A DNA stretch of 50,590 bases from a virus. The notes under the pieces are model-generated. The model searched no databases, had not been told where the DNA came from, and saw nothing but the letters and a program-made list of their open reading frames with translations. A program made the position numbers and the translations under genes. Positions 39,256-48,891 of the stretch are shown here, one piece after another. The DNA is taken from IMG/VR virus record IMGVR_UViG_3300030098_004404, positions 1 to 50,590 of that record, one strand, 5' to 3'. Each line of letters starts with the position of its first letter. The stretch's first letter is position 1.

Positions 39256-40782
39256 ATGGCTATAACATTTACACCAAGCGGTGGCGACACATTTACATTT
39301 GGCGGCACAGATATCCAACCCACCAACGGTGTTGCTGGGCCTTATCCGAACGTATCTATAAATAGAACAAGAAGAACACAAGACTCTTTGTTTCTTGGTA
39401 ACTTGTGGGAAATAACAATTACCGGTACGGCATTGATTACCGCTGAAGCTAGCCACCTCACTAAAGGGGCACGACAGGCAGCTATTTTTTCTTTACAAAG
39501 CGAGCTAATGTTTCTACTTGAGGGCAAACAGGGCCTGATGGACATTGATTCATACGGCGGAAAGACCGACATGCAGTTTAAACACACTAAGATTATTAGT
39601 GTTAATTTCCCAGATCAAGACGAAGCGAGTATGGGAACACAGAGTATGCCCTACAGCATTACTGCCCAATCTTATGACGGAGACCATACCGGAGAGTACA
39701 AACCGGAAGTAGGAAAAGGGGCCAGCGAGATATATTGGATAGAAAGTTTTGATGAGACTTGGGACATAAGTGCCTCAGACGGCTATTCCTCGGAGGACGG
39801 CACAACGGCCTATAAAACCTATACGATATCTAGAACCCTATCCGCTCAAGCCGCCGCCATACAAAACGAAGCAAGCAAGATGCACTATCAGCGGGCCAAG
39901 AAGTTTGTTGAAGATAGGCTTATAGACGGTAATCCGTTAACGCAAACCACTCTGTTGGTAGACGAAAGAGGAGAAGCTCTTGATCTGTCTGTGTCTCTTG
40001 CCAATTATGTGGCATATAATCAGGTCAGAACAAGAAATCAGGCCATTGCAGCAGGTTCTTATTCAGTGACCGACAGTTGGACGGCCACAAGATACCCAGC
40101 TACTCACACGGTTGAATTTTCTATGAACCAAGATCCGGCAGCGGAGTTCAATACTGTGGACGTAAGTGTAAGTGTACAGGGCATGGACTTGACACATCCG
40201 GAGACATCAAACACACACGACAAGTATACAAACGCAAAAACAAGTTTTGCCACACTCAAATCGGCAATTACAAATTCAGCAGTCAATTTTTACAATACGT
40301 TTAGTACCGGCTATACCCTTAGAACTACGCCGAAAGCACAGACGGAAACACATAACGAACTAGATGGTACTATATCGTATACCGTAGCTTATGATGATGC
40401 GGTAATAAATTTTCCAAACGCCGTGTCAGAAAGCTTAAATGTAACCTATGATAATATAGATGGTAGTAACCAGACAATTGTTATTATACCGGTATTAGAG
40501 AAGGCAGACGGTCCAGTGATTCAGGACATGGCCACGACTCCAGAAAGAAGGGTTTCTGTTAGTTTGGACTTGCAAATGCCCAGAAATCATAGATCCAGTA
40601 AGCCAAACGCAGCAGGCCAAGTTGCAAACTATCAACCGGCAAACAGTTATCAACAACAAAAAACAGAAACTTGGAGCCCAAGCACCGGAAGCTATAGTCT
40701 TTCTATGGAATGGGTTTATGTGGAATTTGACGCAACTGTCGGGACTGATACGAGCGACTTTGGTCCTTCGCCCACCCCATAA
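39256..40782 (+). CDS. Putative distal tail protein, 508 aa
   Basis: Starts MAITFTPSGGDTFTFGGTDI and PYPNVSINRTRRTQDSLFLG, like the N-terminal part of Dit-type proteins that join tube and tip. Residues 1-165 make a compact beta domain; then IYWIESFDETWDISAS begins the second half, with YKTYTISRTLSAQAAAIQNE. Located after the tape measure and before a hub-like protein, the order of Dit then Tal in siphoviruses. The family is supported by order more than by a diagnostic motif. Confidence 0.55.
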   Translation: MAITFTPSGGDTFTFGGTDIQPTNGVAGPYPNVSINRTRRTQDSLFLGNLWEITITGTALITAEASHLTKGARQAAIFSLQSELMFLLEGKQGLMDIDSYGGKTDMQFKHTKIISVNFPDQDEASMGTQSMPYSITAQSYDGDHTGEYKPEVGKGASEIYWIESFDETWDISASDGYSSEDGTTAYKTYTISRTLSAQAAAIQNEASKMHYQRAKKFVEDRLIDGNPLTQTTLLVDERGEALDLSVSLANYVAYNQVRTRNQAIAAGSYSVTDSWTATRYPATHTVEFSMNQDPAAEFNTVDVSVSVQGMDLTHPETSNTHDKYTNAKTSFATLKSAITNSAVNFYNTFSTGYTLRTTPKAQTETHNELDGTISYTVAYDDAVINFPNAVSESLNVTYDNIDGSNQTIVIIPVLEKADGPVIQDMATTPERRVSVSLDLQMPRNHRSSKPNAAGQVANYQPANSYQQQKTETWSPSTGSYSLSMEWVYVEFDATVGTDTSDFGPSPTP

Positions 40783-40801
40783 TTTTTAGGAACGGAACAA
40801 A

Positions 40802-43564
40802 ATGCCAAACAATACAGGAACCTCCCCGATCATGATGTTTGGGGCATATATTGTAAACGCTTCCACCAGCATTGGCTGGGGAGGTCAAGGGGGTTCCATG
40901 CAATTTACTCTCATTGAAGATCCAGAAAACAATGTGATTCTCAACATGCCCAAGGTAGGCACTCCCGTCTATTTTAAATATGGCACAATGTTCATGGCTG
41001 GTTTTCTGCAAAGATATACCTATAGCGAGAGCGTTGGTAGTGGAAGAAAATATGATGTTGTAATAGAGTCTCCAACCAAGTTCATGGACGGTGTTCAGTT
41101 AATACTAGAAGATTTCATGGGCACGACAGATTTATTTGTTAACTCTGGAAATCAATTTAACTTTAGCACTAATATTTCAAGCAATAATGTTGTATATGGA
41201 AACATAGAGAATGTATACAATCTCTTCGGCTACTATGAAAATCCGTTCTATGGAGGATTTTTTGGTAACTCAAACTTTAATAGTTCTGGACTAGAGGTTG
41301 ACAGAGCTTTGATTGCCCTACAAGATCTAGCTAGAAACGATCATCCGCAGGATCATCCTTTGAGCGGTGCGATAAACATTGCTGGGTTTAAATATGCTCT
41401 CAATGTCCAAGAAATGTTGGATCGTGTTCAGGACATATGGAGCTTCTATCAAGATTCCTATAGAGTAAAAGGTCCGGTTCAAAGTGTTAATGGTCTAATG
41501 GGCGAGATTGCCGAGGCTATTCAGGTAGATTATTATTATGACCTGCGAACAATCCGGCCAGCAAGATTAGCACGACTACCGGAAGGTGGCCACATTTTTT
41601 GGGGAAACTCGATAGCGTCTGACGATATTGCTGCACACGGCTTCGATTTTGATTGGAATCCTCCTGCTGGAATTCGCAGTACTTTTCCCATTATAAAAGT
41701 GATGACCGTAGATAAGTCAAGGCAGCCTACGCCCGGTGCTCTTACGGATTGGGTGAAAGCCGCAAAAACAGCCACGCCCCCAAAAGTGGTGAGCTACAGT
41801 ATTGGCGAAGAGCTTACAGATGCTACCACACAAAGAATGGTGTATGGCGGCAGAAGAACCAGATATCAGGTTGCTGGGGTAGAGCGTGCCTTTCCGGTTT
41901 GGGGTGTTCTTCCTACTAGTCTAGGTGCTCCTAGTGTTAGTAAATTTAAGACCTTTGGAACTACTATGCAGATTCACGGAAACGGAGGCAACTACGGCAC
42001 TGGAATGGGGGCCAATCCGTCCGGAATGATTCGATTAAATCTCAAAGGTGACTTTGAAGGATTTCAGTACATGGCCAGTCTTTTTGAAATAAGAATGGCA
42101 CTCGGCGGCAAGCAGGTTTGGGAAATATACAAAACGTTTGAAACAATGGCTGGCGTCGAACCCAATAGGAATATACTTGGATATAACACAAATAATTTGT
42201 TTACATGTCCTTGGACAGGGGCTTTTACTGGCACAAAAGATATTTTGAACTTGCTGGCACGTGGAAGAGGAAGCGTATATGATGCCGCAATGACCCATTT
42301 TAGACCAGCTAGAAAACAGTTTGTCAAGGCTATTGGTCAGCTAAATGATGCGATATTTTCAAGCGTCTCAGAGGTTGCAAATAACTTTTATTGTCAAGAA
42401 TTTATGGTTCCTCTTGTTTCTGAGTTAACCACGCTCAGACAGTCTGTATACAATCCACCGGGAGACTTTGAGCAGATAAAGGCTTGGGAAATAGCTGACT
42501 CTGCTTTTGTAAACTTTCCTTTGGCTGATGATATAGCTATGCGTGACGGTGAGGGTAAACAGAAGTCTATGGTCGCATACCCCAAGAACAGTTGGTCAGA
42601 TTATAGTGGTCTAGGAAGCGATTATGCCAACGGAAGAAGTGGCCCATCCACTCAATTCCAAGTTGGAGGAGGATTTGGGGGACTCATAGTAAGCTCTAAA
42701 GGAAGTCCCGATAAGGAGCAATATTATTCTGGCGGGACGTGGTTTGCCAACTTTAAGGCCGGTGGTGTTGTCAAGGCTTACGACTTTATAACCACTCCCG
42801 ACTTCGGGCTTAGTGTTATGGCCGCATACTTCTTTGGTATAAGTATAAGGCCTGAGTTCTACCTGACCCCCGGTTTTAATGGTGTTTTACAGTTCCAAAT
42901 CCCACCAGACAATCTCATACCACACAAGTTTGGAATACCCCAGCAAAGCAATAGATACAATTATGGGCCTTGGATCACACTTGTTGGACGATATTCCCCA
43001 GAAGGTAAGGCTGAGGTACAAGGAGACGAGTCCATGCGTCCAGAGACCTACGGTGGCTATGGTGCTTTGCAAAACATGGGCAACATAGTTGCCACTGCTG
43101 GAGCCGGTGAGGTCGCACCAACAGAAGCCGGTATGATTGAGGCTGTCGGTAAACCGGAGGGTGCCATAGGAGAAAGATTCGCCGCTTCTGGTCCATATCT
43201 TACAAATATGGATGTCTCCATTGATGCTACCGGAGGGGTTAAGACCACATACAAGTTCAACACATGGACACCAAACTTTGGTAAACTCGCTAAGTACAAC
43301 GTAGATAGAATAGCTAAAATCAATAAGGCTAGTTGGAACTTTGCACAGAAAAACAGGTCTAAAGTGGAAAAAAGACCTTTCCCTAAATTTAAGTTTGAGA
43401 AAATGGATTTTGCACAAGAGAAGAAAAAGTTGGCTCCTGATGTTGGTGCCATTAATCATGGACTTAAGCCGGGTGCTCAAGCTAATGACAGAGGACTAGG
43501 AAATCCGGGTGGCGGCGGAAGAAACAACCCGAATAATGCGAATTTTGGAGGATTTAATAACTAA
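40802..43564 (+). CDS. Putative tail hub / Tal-like tip protein, 920 aa
   Basis: The N-terminal 90 residues contain VGTPVYFKYGTMFMAGFLQR, the pattern of gp27/gp44-type hub domains. The middle is large and aromatic. The C-terminus has YLTNMDVSIDATGGVKTTYK, then a basic helix and a Gly/Asn-rich tail (GNPGGGGRNNPNNANFGG). No lysin motif is visible. The length and position fit a tip protein that opens the tail. AGGAACGG precedes the start; the stop shares a base with the next ATG. Confidence 0.6.
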   Translation: MPNNTGTSPIMMFGAYIVNASTSIGWGGQGGSMQFTLIEDPENNVILNMPKVGTPVYFKYGTMFMAGFLQRYTYSESVGSGRKYDVVIESPTKFMDGVQLILEDFMGTTDLFVNSGNQFNFSTNISSNNVVYGNIENVYNLFGYYENPFYGGFFGNSNFNSSGLEVDRALIALQDLARNDHPQDHPLSGAINIAGFKYALNVQEMLDRVQDIWSFYQDSYRVKGPVQSVNGLMGEIAEAIQVDYYYDLRTIRPARLARLPEGGHIFWGNSIASDDIAAHGFDFDWNPPAGIRSTFPIIKVMTVDKSRQPTPGALTDWVKAAKTATPPKVVSYSIGEELTDATTQRMVYGGRRTRYQVAGVERAFPVWGVLPTSLGAPSVSKFKTFGTTMQIHGNGGNYGTGMGANPSGMIRLNLKGDFEGFQYMASLFEIRMALGGKQVWEIYKTFETMAGVEPNRNILGYNTNNLFTCPWTGAFTGTKDILNLLARGRGSVYDAAMTHFRPARKQFVKAIGQLNDAIFSSVSEVANNFYCQEFMVPLVSELTTLRQSVYNPPGDFEQIKAWEIADSAFVNFPLADDIAMRDGEGKQKSMVAYPKNSWSDYSGLGSDYANGRSGPSTQFQVGGGFGGLIVSSKGSPDKEQYYSGGTWFANFKAGGVVKAYDFITTPDFGLSVMAAYFFGISIRPEFYLTPGFNGVLQFQIPPDNLIPHKFGIPQQSNRYNYGPWITLVGRYSPEGKAEVQGDESMRPETYGGYGALQNMGNIVATAGAGEVAPTEAGMIEAVGKPEGAIGERFAASGPYLTNMDVSIDATGGVKTTYKFNTWTPNFGKLAKYNVDRIAKINKASWNFAQKNRSKVEKRPFPKFKFEKMDFAQEKKKLAPDVGAINHGLKPGAQANDRGLGNPGGGGRNNPNNANFGGFNN

Positions 43565-44421
43565 TGGCAGATTTTTCAGTATCAAGCGGAATGGGTGCGG
43601 TAGGCGATCTTGCGGGTATGGCTGCAACCAACCCACAAAACGTCTGTGGCAATTCTATGGAGCAAATATTTTCTCCGGTTCAGGTTGTGAAAAATGGTGG
43701 TGGTGGCGGTGCTGGCTCTGGTTTTGAACAGGTACAATTTACCTCTGACGCAGACGGAACGAATCAGGGTGGTCACGTTGGCCCAACCAGAGGAGAGTTA
43801 GATCCGTATTTTTCTAATCTTCTAAATAGTACGTGGATTGAAGATTGTGATTATGCGATCATGAGAAACAATGGGTCAGCTACTGTCGGTGGCGGAGAAG
43901 ATATAAACATAAGAAAAACAACTGGTCAAATTACCAACATCATGGCCACCGGTCTTCGTGGGCCATTGATATTAAGTGGCTGGGGATACGATGTCGCAGA
44001 TAGGCCTGTACCGGGCGGTCTTGACGGATTAGACGATGATGTCCCCGGTAATAGAGGTGGCTGGAAAAGTGGTCCCGTTGATTTAAAATGGGACGATGAA
44101 CGTAAGGTTTGGTCTGGCGGTGCCCATATAATATGTGGCGTGGCTGCGGGCAAGATTGATGCTCCAACCGATCCTTGTCAGCCAACATACTTTCAGATGA
44201 AGGTATTTAGACTACCCGGAAATAGCACCTTTGGCTCTCTCGACGCATGTATACTGGGTGAGACGGTGTGGGTGGCCAATCGGGATCCAAGCCTTACCGA
44301 ACCTCACACCCAAGGTCGCACATTCGTTGTCTGCGTAAGGCTTAATTATGAGTGGGTGCCAATATGGGTTGGGTGTCCTGATCCTACAGGAGCAAGCCAG
44401 CCGTCGTGTGTTCAGTGTTAG
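43564..44421 (+). CDS. Tail-tip structural protein, Cys-rich end, 285 aa
   Basis: Starts MADFSVSSGMGAVGDLAGMA, then a glycine linker (KNGGGGGAGSGF). The core beta part includes ILSGWGYDVADRPVPGGLDG. The last residues have two cysteines near the end (WVGCPDPTGASQPSCVQC). It follows the hub-like gene with TAATG overlap. Cysteines at the end could coordinate metal or make disulfides in the mature tip. No family recognised. Confidence 0.55.
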   Translation: MADFSVSSGMGAVGDLAGMAATNPQNVCGNSMEQIFSPVQVVKNGGGGGAGSGFEQVQFTSDADGTNQGGHVGPTRGELDPYFSNLLNSTWIEDCDYAIMRNNGSATVGGGEDINIRKTTGQITNIMATGLRGPLILSGWGYDVADRPVPGGLDGLDDDVPGNRGGWKSGPVDLKWDDERKVWSGGAHIICGVAAGKIDAPTDPCQPTYFQMKVFRLPGNSTFGSLDACILGETVWVANRDPSLTEPHTQGRTFVVCVRLNYEWVPIWVGCPDPTGASQPSCVQC

Positions 44422-44452
44422 TCACCAATTTAGAACAAATAAACATCCATTA

Positions 44453-44460
44453 TGTGTATA
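44453..44460 (+). promoter_or_regulatory. Putative late promoter motif L6
   Basis: TTATGTGTATACTATAG in the gap before 44497, 36 bases before its start. Almost identical to L4. Confidence 0.6.
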
Positions 44461-44496
44461 CTATAGTAAGTATTTATATTCAAGGAGAACTTAAAA

Positions 44497-45492
44497 ATGG
44501 CAGAGATTAGGTTTCAACTACTAAAAAACAGCGACGGAACGGCTGCCCTAGACACGCTATCGGGTTCTGGTTTGGCCTTTTATGGGGCTACTGCCGGTTC
44601 TTCTGTCCAAATTGGAGCGTATCAGGGTGTCACTAGAGTTGCTAATTCTAGTGGTAGTTCGTTTCAGGATGAGGCATCAAATATCAAATATAAGGCCAAC
44701 ACCTTTCCTAGTGGTCAATGTAATATAGGCGGTGCCTTTGGTACTGCGACAGACATTGGACTCTCCGGTATCAAAACCTTTCAGGGGACACTGGGTATTG
44801 AATTTGGGCATACTTCCGAGGTTAAAGCACAAAATTGTCAATTAAGAATTTATGACAGAAGTAACGTAAACCATCCAGCAAGTGGTGTAAATACCAAGGT
44901 TGCTGAGATAATTAATTTTAATGGATCAACATTTAATAATCAAGGTGCTGACGGGTCAACATCAGATGCTGTCGGTAGTGGGGATGCCTTCTGGTGGGGA
45001 GAGCCTTGGCCGTCTGAGTTGGTCAGCAAAAACTACTATACCAACAGTACGGCTGTTACCTTTTATAATGGCAAAAGCTCAGATACGGTTGTAAATGGCG
45101 ATGCTAGGCTCGCAACCGTTGGTCTTGCTGGTTCTTATTCTACCGTTGGTGGAACTGGAATTGTAGTTCCTTTGGTGGATAGCCCCGGTTCTGGCGGTAA
45201 GTTTTTACAGAACAGCGAAACCATTAGCGGCACCGGAATGGTTTGGCCAAAATGGACACAGTACATTACCACCACATCCAATCAGCAGACATACTTTGGC
45301 GGAAGCACCGCTTACCAGTTTGGGGATGGAAGTGATACCACAAAGGTTTCCAACGTAGCACCTATTGACAGGACTTTCGGGGGAACGGGCGTTTCTACTC
45401 ACCATACTTGGTCAGTCGCAATAACAGCCTCTCCACTGTCAACAGGCTCAAAGGAGGACTACGGACTTTATGTCTCTCTAGAGTACCTGTAA
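44497..45492 (+). CDS. Putative tail fibre or tip protein, 331 aa
   Basis: Starts MAEIRFQLLKNSDGTAALDT. It is Ser/Thr/Gly-rich and beta throughout, with LGIEFGHTSEVKAQNCQLRI and a closing SKEDYGLYVSLEYL, similar to fibre-type structural proteins. It has its own late motif, which suggests high expression. AAGGAG precedes the start. No enzyme motif visible. Last structural gene before the glycosyltransferases. Confidence 0.6.
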   Translation: MAEIRFQLLKNSDGTAALDTLSGSGLAFYGATAGSSVQIGAYQGVTRVANSSGSSFQDEASNIKYKANTFPSGQCNIGGAFGTATDIGLSGIKTFQGTLGIEFGHTSEVKAQNCQLRIYDRSNVNHPASGVNTKVAEIINFNGSTFNNQGADGSTSDAVGSGDAFWWGEPWPSELVSKNYYTNSTAVTFYNGKSSDTVVNGDARLATVGLAGSYSTVGGTGIVVPLVDSPGSGGKFLQNSETISGTGMVWPKWTQYITTTSNQQTYFGGSTAYQFGDGSDTTKVSNVAPIDRTFGGTGVSTHHTWSVAITASPLSTGSKEDYGLYVSLEYL

Positions 45493-45522
45493 GACTAGGT
45501 TTGATTAGGAAGTTTTTAAGGA

Positions 45523-46311
45523 ATGGCATATAAAAATTATACGATTAGTGGCAAGACCGATGGTTTTGGTTGTCAGTTCAACGCAAAGCTTTCCGGTCTT
45601 GCTTTCTGCCTAAACAGTTCTAGCTGGCGATGTCAGTATAGGTATATACATACTCCGTTTACATCAATTTCTCACGGCTGGACTGCCCCAGAATCAGTAC
45701 AAAAAGTCAACAAATTTGTTGGCATACCTGATAACAGACATGGAAAAAAGATACACGTCCGAAAGAGGTTTGAGGCGAAGGTATTTAATAATCCCAATGC
45801 CTTTTATGGTGAAGAGGTTCTGGAGAAAATAAGATCTTACTACTGGTCAGCCCCAAAGCCAACAGACGCACAAGAGGAAATAGTCGTTCATATAAGAAGG
45901 GGCGACGTTCAGCTACATCGAGGCGGAGACAGGAAAAGAAGATATCTACCGAACTGGTGGTACAACAGAGTTATACAATATGTAGCCAATGAGTATCCTT
46001 CAGACTATAAAATAGCAATACACTCCGAAGGAGAGTTCTCAGAGTTTGAGTCCATATTAGATAACTGGCCCAATGATTTAAAAGACAGAACAACCTTTAA
46101 GCTTGCAAAAGACTGGGTTGCTGATCAAGAAATAGATTTGTTCACCACGTTTCACGAGTTAGTAACAGCTAAGGTCTTGTTGATGAGCAAGAGCGGATTG
46201 TCTTACACTGCGGCCCTTCTAAATAGAAACGACGTATTTTGGGTTCGTTCTGGAGCCAGAGGTCAGGCCATTCCACTTTCACACTGGAAAAGAACTAGTT
46301 GGGGAGGATAG
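45523..46311 (+). CDS. Fucosyltransferase-like glycosyltransferase, 262 aa
   Basis: HIRRGD at residues 123-128 is the donor-binding motif of GT11/GT23-type fucosyltransferases, and the N-terminal DGFGCQFNAKLSGLAFC matches the G-x-GNQ-like opening of that group. LMSKSGLSYTAALLN fits the third conserved block. These enzymes use GDP-fucose, and the gmd gene at 8079 makes its precursor, so the two genes probably serve the same glycan. Other GDP-sugar use is possible. AGGAAG precedes the start. Confidence 0.75.
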   Translation: MAYKNYTISGKTDGFGCQFNAKLSGLAFCLNSSSWRCQYRYIHTPFTSISHGWTAPESVQKVNKFVGIPDNRHGKKIHVRKRFEAKVFNNPNAFYGEEVLEKIRSYYWSAPKPTDAQEEIVVHIRRGDVQLHRGGDRKRRYLPNWWYNRVIQYVANEYPSDYKIAIHSEGEFSEFESILDNWPNDLKDRTTFKLAKDWVADQEIDLFTTFHELVTAKVLLMSKSGLSYTAALLNRNDVFWVRSGARGQAIPLSHWKRTSWGG

Positions 46312-46314
46312 CAT

Positions 46315-47127
46315 ATGCATGGAGCATTGATGTGCCACAACTCCGGACTTGGTGATTTTATATTGATGAACGGAGCGGTTAACTTCGTCTCTAAAAATTT
46401 CGATGAGTCGCATCTAGTGGCGATGGCCGGAGGCAAAAAGCTGTCTAATGTAAGACATCTATACAAAGATAGTAGTGTCAATGTATTAGGAATAGGCCCT
46501 GCCAGCTCTTTTCAATCTGCGGGAAAGGCAATACGTAGATACCAGAATCATTACAAAAATCCTCAAAAAATGAACGGACAAAAGTGGGATACTCGTCGAT
46601 GTTTTTTTTGGGGAACTGACAAATGGGAGAGTCAGGGTATCAATGCATACGGACTACACCCAAAAAACAATCATTGGTGCGAAACGTTTTATGCCGCTTT
46701 TGGTGTCCCTTACGAAGCTAGATACACTCATTTTAGCTTCAAGAGAGATCGAGACAGAGAAAAAAGACTTGAAGACACTTTAGGTTTACAGGCCAAATAT
46801 TCTTTGCTATTTGATCAAGCCAACATAAGAGATTTCCGTCTGCCAATAAAAAGTGCTAATTATGAAACAGTAAGAGTAACTACCTTCGGATGGGATACAA
46901 TTTTTGATTGGATGGGTGTTATAGAAAATGCCCAAGAGATTTTCACTGTTGATACTTCTTGGTTCCATTTGATAAAACAGATGAGACTTGACATACCAAA
47001 ATACTATATTTGGGCCAGAGGTGTTCCCTACATCAATTTAATTTCTAGCGGTTATCTCAACGACGATTATGATTCCGGTTGGGAGATCTTGCTTGCGGAT
47101 GGCAAACCCTATCCTCCTAAAACCTAA
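46315..47127 (+). CDS. GT-B glycosyltransferase, heptosyltransferase-like (GT9), 270 aa
   Basis: The N-terminal HNSGLGDFILMNGAVNFVSK matches the GLGDxL motif of heptosyltransferases, and VIENAQEIFTVDTSWFHLIK near residue 200-220 fits the donor-site helix of that fold. At 270 aa it is shorter than the usual 340, so the acceptor domain is reduced. GGAGG precedes the start. Its 3' end overlaps, tail to tail, the minus-strand gene 47117-47947 by 11 bases. Substrate unknown. Confidence 0.65.
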   Translation: MHGALMCHNSGLGDFILMNGAVNFVSKNFDESHLVAMAGGKKLSNVRHLYKDSSVNVLGIGPASSFQSAGKAIRRYQNHYKNPQKMNGQKWDTRRCFFWGTDKWESQGINAYGLHPKNNHWCETFYAAFGVPYEARYTHFSFKRDRDREKRLEDTLGLQAKYSLLFDQANIRDFRLPIKSANYETVRVTTFGWDTIFDWMGVIENAQEIFTVDTSWFHLIKQMRLDIPKYYIWARGVPYINLISSGYLNDDYDSGWEILLADGKPYPPKT

Positions 47128-47947
47128 ACCCTGAAACCGACTGCTCCCAAATCTCTTCTAATAAGCCCTCTAGCTCAATGCATTTTGCAACAGCTAAGTC
47201 TCCGCCAAAAACCTTGTTTCTAGGTTTCCAAGCCTGTTGTAGTTTGTATACTAGATTTTCTGTATTATATTCAATACTGCTGCTTGTGCCAACATTCATA
47301 TATAAACTATGATGACCAACCTTCTCGTTATTGGCTGGTGTCCCTCTTTCATTCTGCTTATAATTTCTTTTTCCAGATAGGTGTCTGTGCACCGATACGA
47401 TTAATTCTGATGGATTTAGTACCTTCAGACCACTAACAACGGCTAAATATGCTATCATGTTGTCGCATCCCGGTCTACCAAAGAATATGGTTCCTTTATC
47501 TATCATCTTTTGTGGCAAAGGAGACTTAAAGATCCAAGAGTCCTGAGAGTGTTTTCTAGACTGGCGTGGCTCCTTTAGACAAATAGAGCCGTCGTCTTTA
47601 ATGTCCCATCTTGTTAGACATAAGAATAGCCCGTCCATCTCAGAGTCCACTAGGTTTCCCACACTGTCCGTAAAAGAGATGTCATTATTGCATATAATGC
47701 AAACCTCATTCTGTAGATGTATATTGGCGTAATTAAAAAGATCACTGTATCTACATCTGTGGCCAACTCTTACTAGCTCAACTTTTGGAATACTCGATAA
47801 TAGATTTTGTTCATCTTTAGATATTTCTTCGTGAAACAAGATGATTCTATGTACTTCATTGAGCAGACTATTGTCTCTTATGCTATCCAGAACCTCTTTT
47901 CTGCGAGAGGCGTTATCGAATTTAAAGTATTCAGAGAGTATGATCAT
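47117..47947 (-). CDS. Glycosyltransferase-like protein, GT-A type, 276 aa
   Basis: Starts MIILSEYFKFDNASRRKEVL. RYSDLFNYANIHLQNEVCII and CNNDISFTDS give the GT-A pattern of a nucleotide-sugar binding helix and an ND acidic pair in place of DxD. Length fits. No second catalytic motif is clear. It begins one base into the stop of 47947-48642 (TAATG), so the two are one transcription unit. Substrate unknown. Confidence 0.6.
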   Translation of the reverse strand: MIILSEYFKFDNASRRKEVLDSIRDNSLLNEVHRIILFHEEISKDEQNLLSSIPKVELVRVGHRCRYSDLFNYANIHLQNEVCIICNNDISFTDSVGNLVDSEMDGLFLCLTRWDIKDDGSICLKEPRQSRKHSQDSWIFKSPLPQKMIDKGTIFFGRPGCDNMIAYLAVVSGLKVLNPSELIVSVHRHLSGKRNYKQNERGTPANNEKVGHHSLYMNVGTSSSIEYNTENLVYKLQQAWKPRNKVFGGDLAVAKCIELEGLLEEIWEQSVSGFRF

Positions 47948-48642
47948 TAAGTCATATAATTTATTAAGATAAGGGGTGTATAGTATAGGCTAAACTTATT
48001 ACTTTTAACTACGGACTGACAGAAGGCTCCGTCTTCCCCTATACGCATGTGTTCGATATACTTTATTTCATTACAGATTTCTTTTCTAACAGATATGTGT
48101 CCGTGATGGGCAGATCTGCCAGACGGGGTTACGATGTTGGTGTGAGGCAAATCGCCGTCGATACAGTAGTATCCTCCGTCAATAGGGGGAGTACATTTTT
48201 GATCCTGCTCCCATCTTGGATCTACTTCTATAACCCTTTCTAGCTCTATATTATCTAGGTCTTCTATTTCAGAAAAATGGTCTGTGTCAAGATTATAGCT
48301 ATGAAGTAGGGCATCGACATCTTTGTTGTCGAATACCCTTTTTATTACTTCACACTTTTGTGGATGAATAGGGTCGTCTACGTCACAGAAGCATATAACA
48401 TCTCCAGTAGCAAACTCGCCACCTTTATTCCTAGCACCACCCGGAAGCATCCTGTTCTCGAATGTCTTTATTGTTAGGTCTGGCATATCGCTGTTCCAAA
48501 CAATGGCACCAGAGGCCACTCCGCTGGTAATTACTAAAACTTCGTCCGGACTTACCGTCTGCTGTTCGTAAATATCGGCTAGCCTTTTTGGCAGCAAGTG
48601 CACATCTCCATCATAGCATGTGACGCAGAACGTTACCCTCAT
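47947..48642 (-). CDS. Family 2 glycosyltransferase, 231 aa
   Basis: The GT2 features are clear: TFCVTCYDGDVHLLPKRLAD at the N-terminus, PGGARNKGGEFATGDVICFC before the metal-binding DVDD at 87-90, and RIGEDGAFCQSV containing the ED acid base near residue 209. It transfers a sugar from a nucleotide donor. It overlaps its neighbours by one base on each side. Acceptor unknown. Confidence 0.8.
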   Translation of the reverse strand: MRVTFCVTCYDGDVHLLPKRLADIYEQQTVSPDEVLVITSGVASGAIVWNSDMPDLTIKTFENRMLPGGARNKGGEFATGDVICFCDVDDPIHPQKCEVIKRVFDNKDVDALLHSYNLDTDHFSEIEDLDNIELERVIEVDPRWEQDQKCTPPIDGGYYCIDGDLPHTNIVTPSGRSAHHGHISVRKEICNEIKYIEHMRIGEDGAFCQSVVKSNKFSLYYTPLILINYMT

Positions 48643-48890
48643 TATTCATCTTCCTCTAAGATCGCCTTAATTTTGTCATCTATATCGCTAGATTGCGATA
48701 CGCTATCTTTTAGGTAGGTGTTATGGATAAGAGTGCTAATGTCTTCCCTAGCCATAGGTAGATCACCAGTCGGGAACTCATTAATAACACAATAAGTTTG
48801 TATCTTATCCTTTACCTTCCTAGAGATGGCTATTAAGTATCCATCTTCTTTCTTGAGGTTGTCTATAAGTGATTTAGCGGTTTTATCCAT
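48642..48890 (-). CDS. Small hypothetical protein, 82 aa
   Basis: Starts MDKTAKSLIDNLKKEDGYLI at 48890, one base after the stop of 48892-49221, so translation is coupled; a longer frame would run into that gene. It looks like an alpha/beta protein with an acidic end (DIDDKIKAILEEDE). Between the zinc-ribbon gene and a glycosyltransferase. No family recognised. Confidence 0.65.
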   Translation of the reverse strand: MDKTAKSLIDNLKKEDGYLIAISRKVKDKIQTYCVINEFPTGDLPMAREDISTLIHNTYLKDSVSQSSDIDDKIKAILEEDE

Positions 48891-48891
48891 A

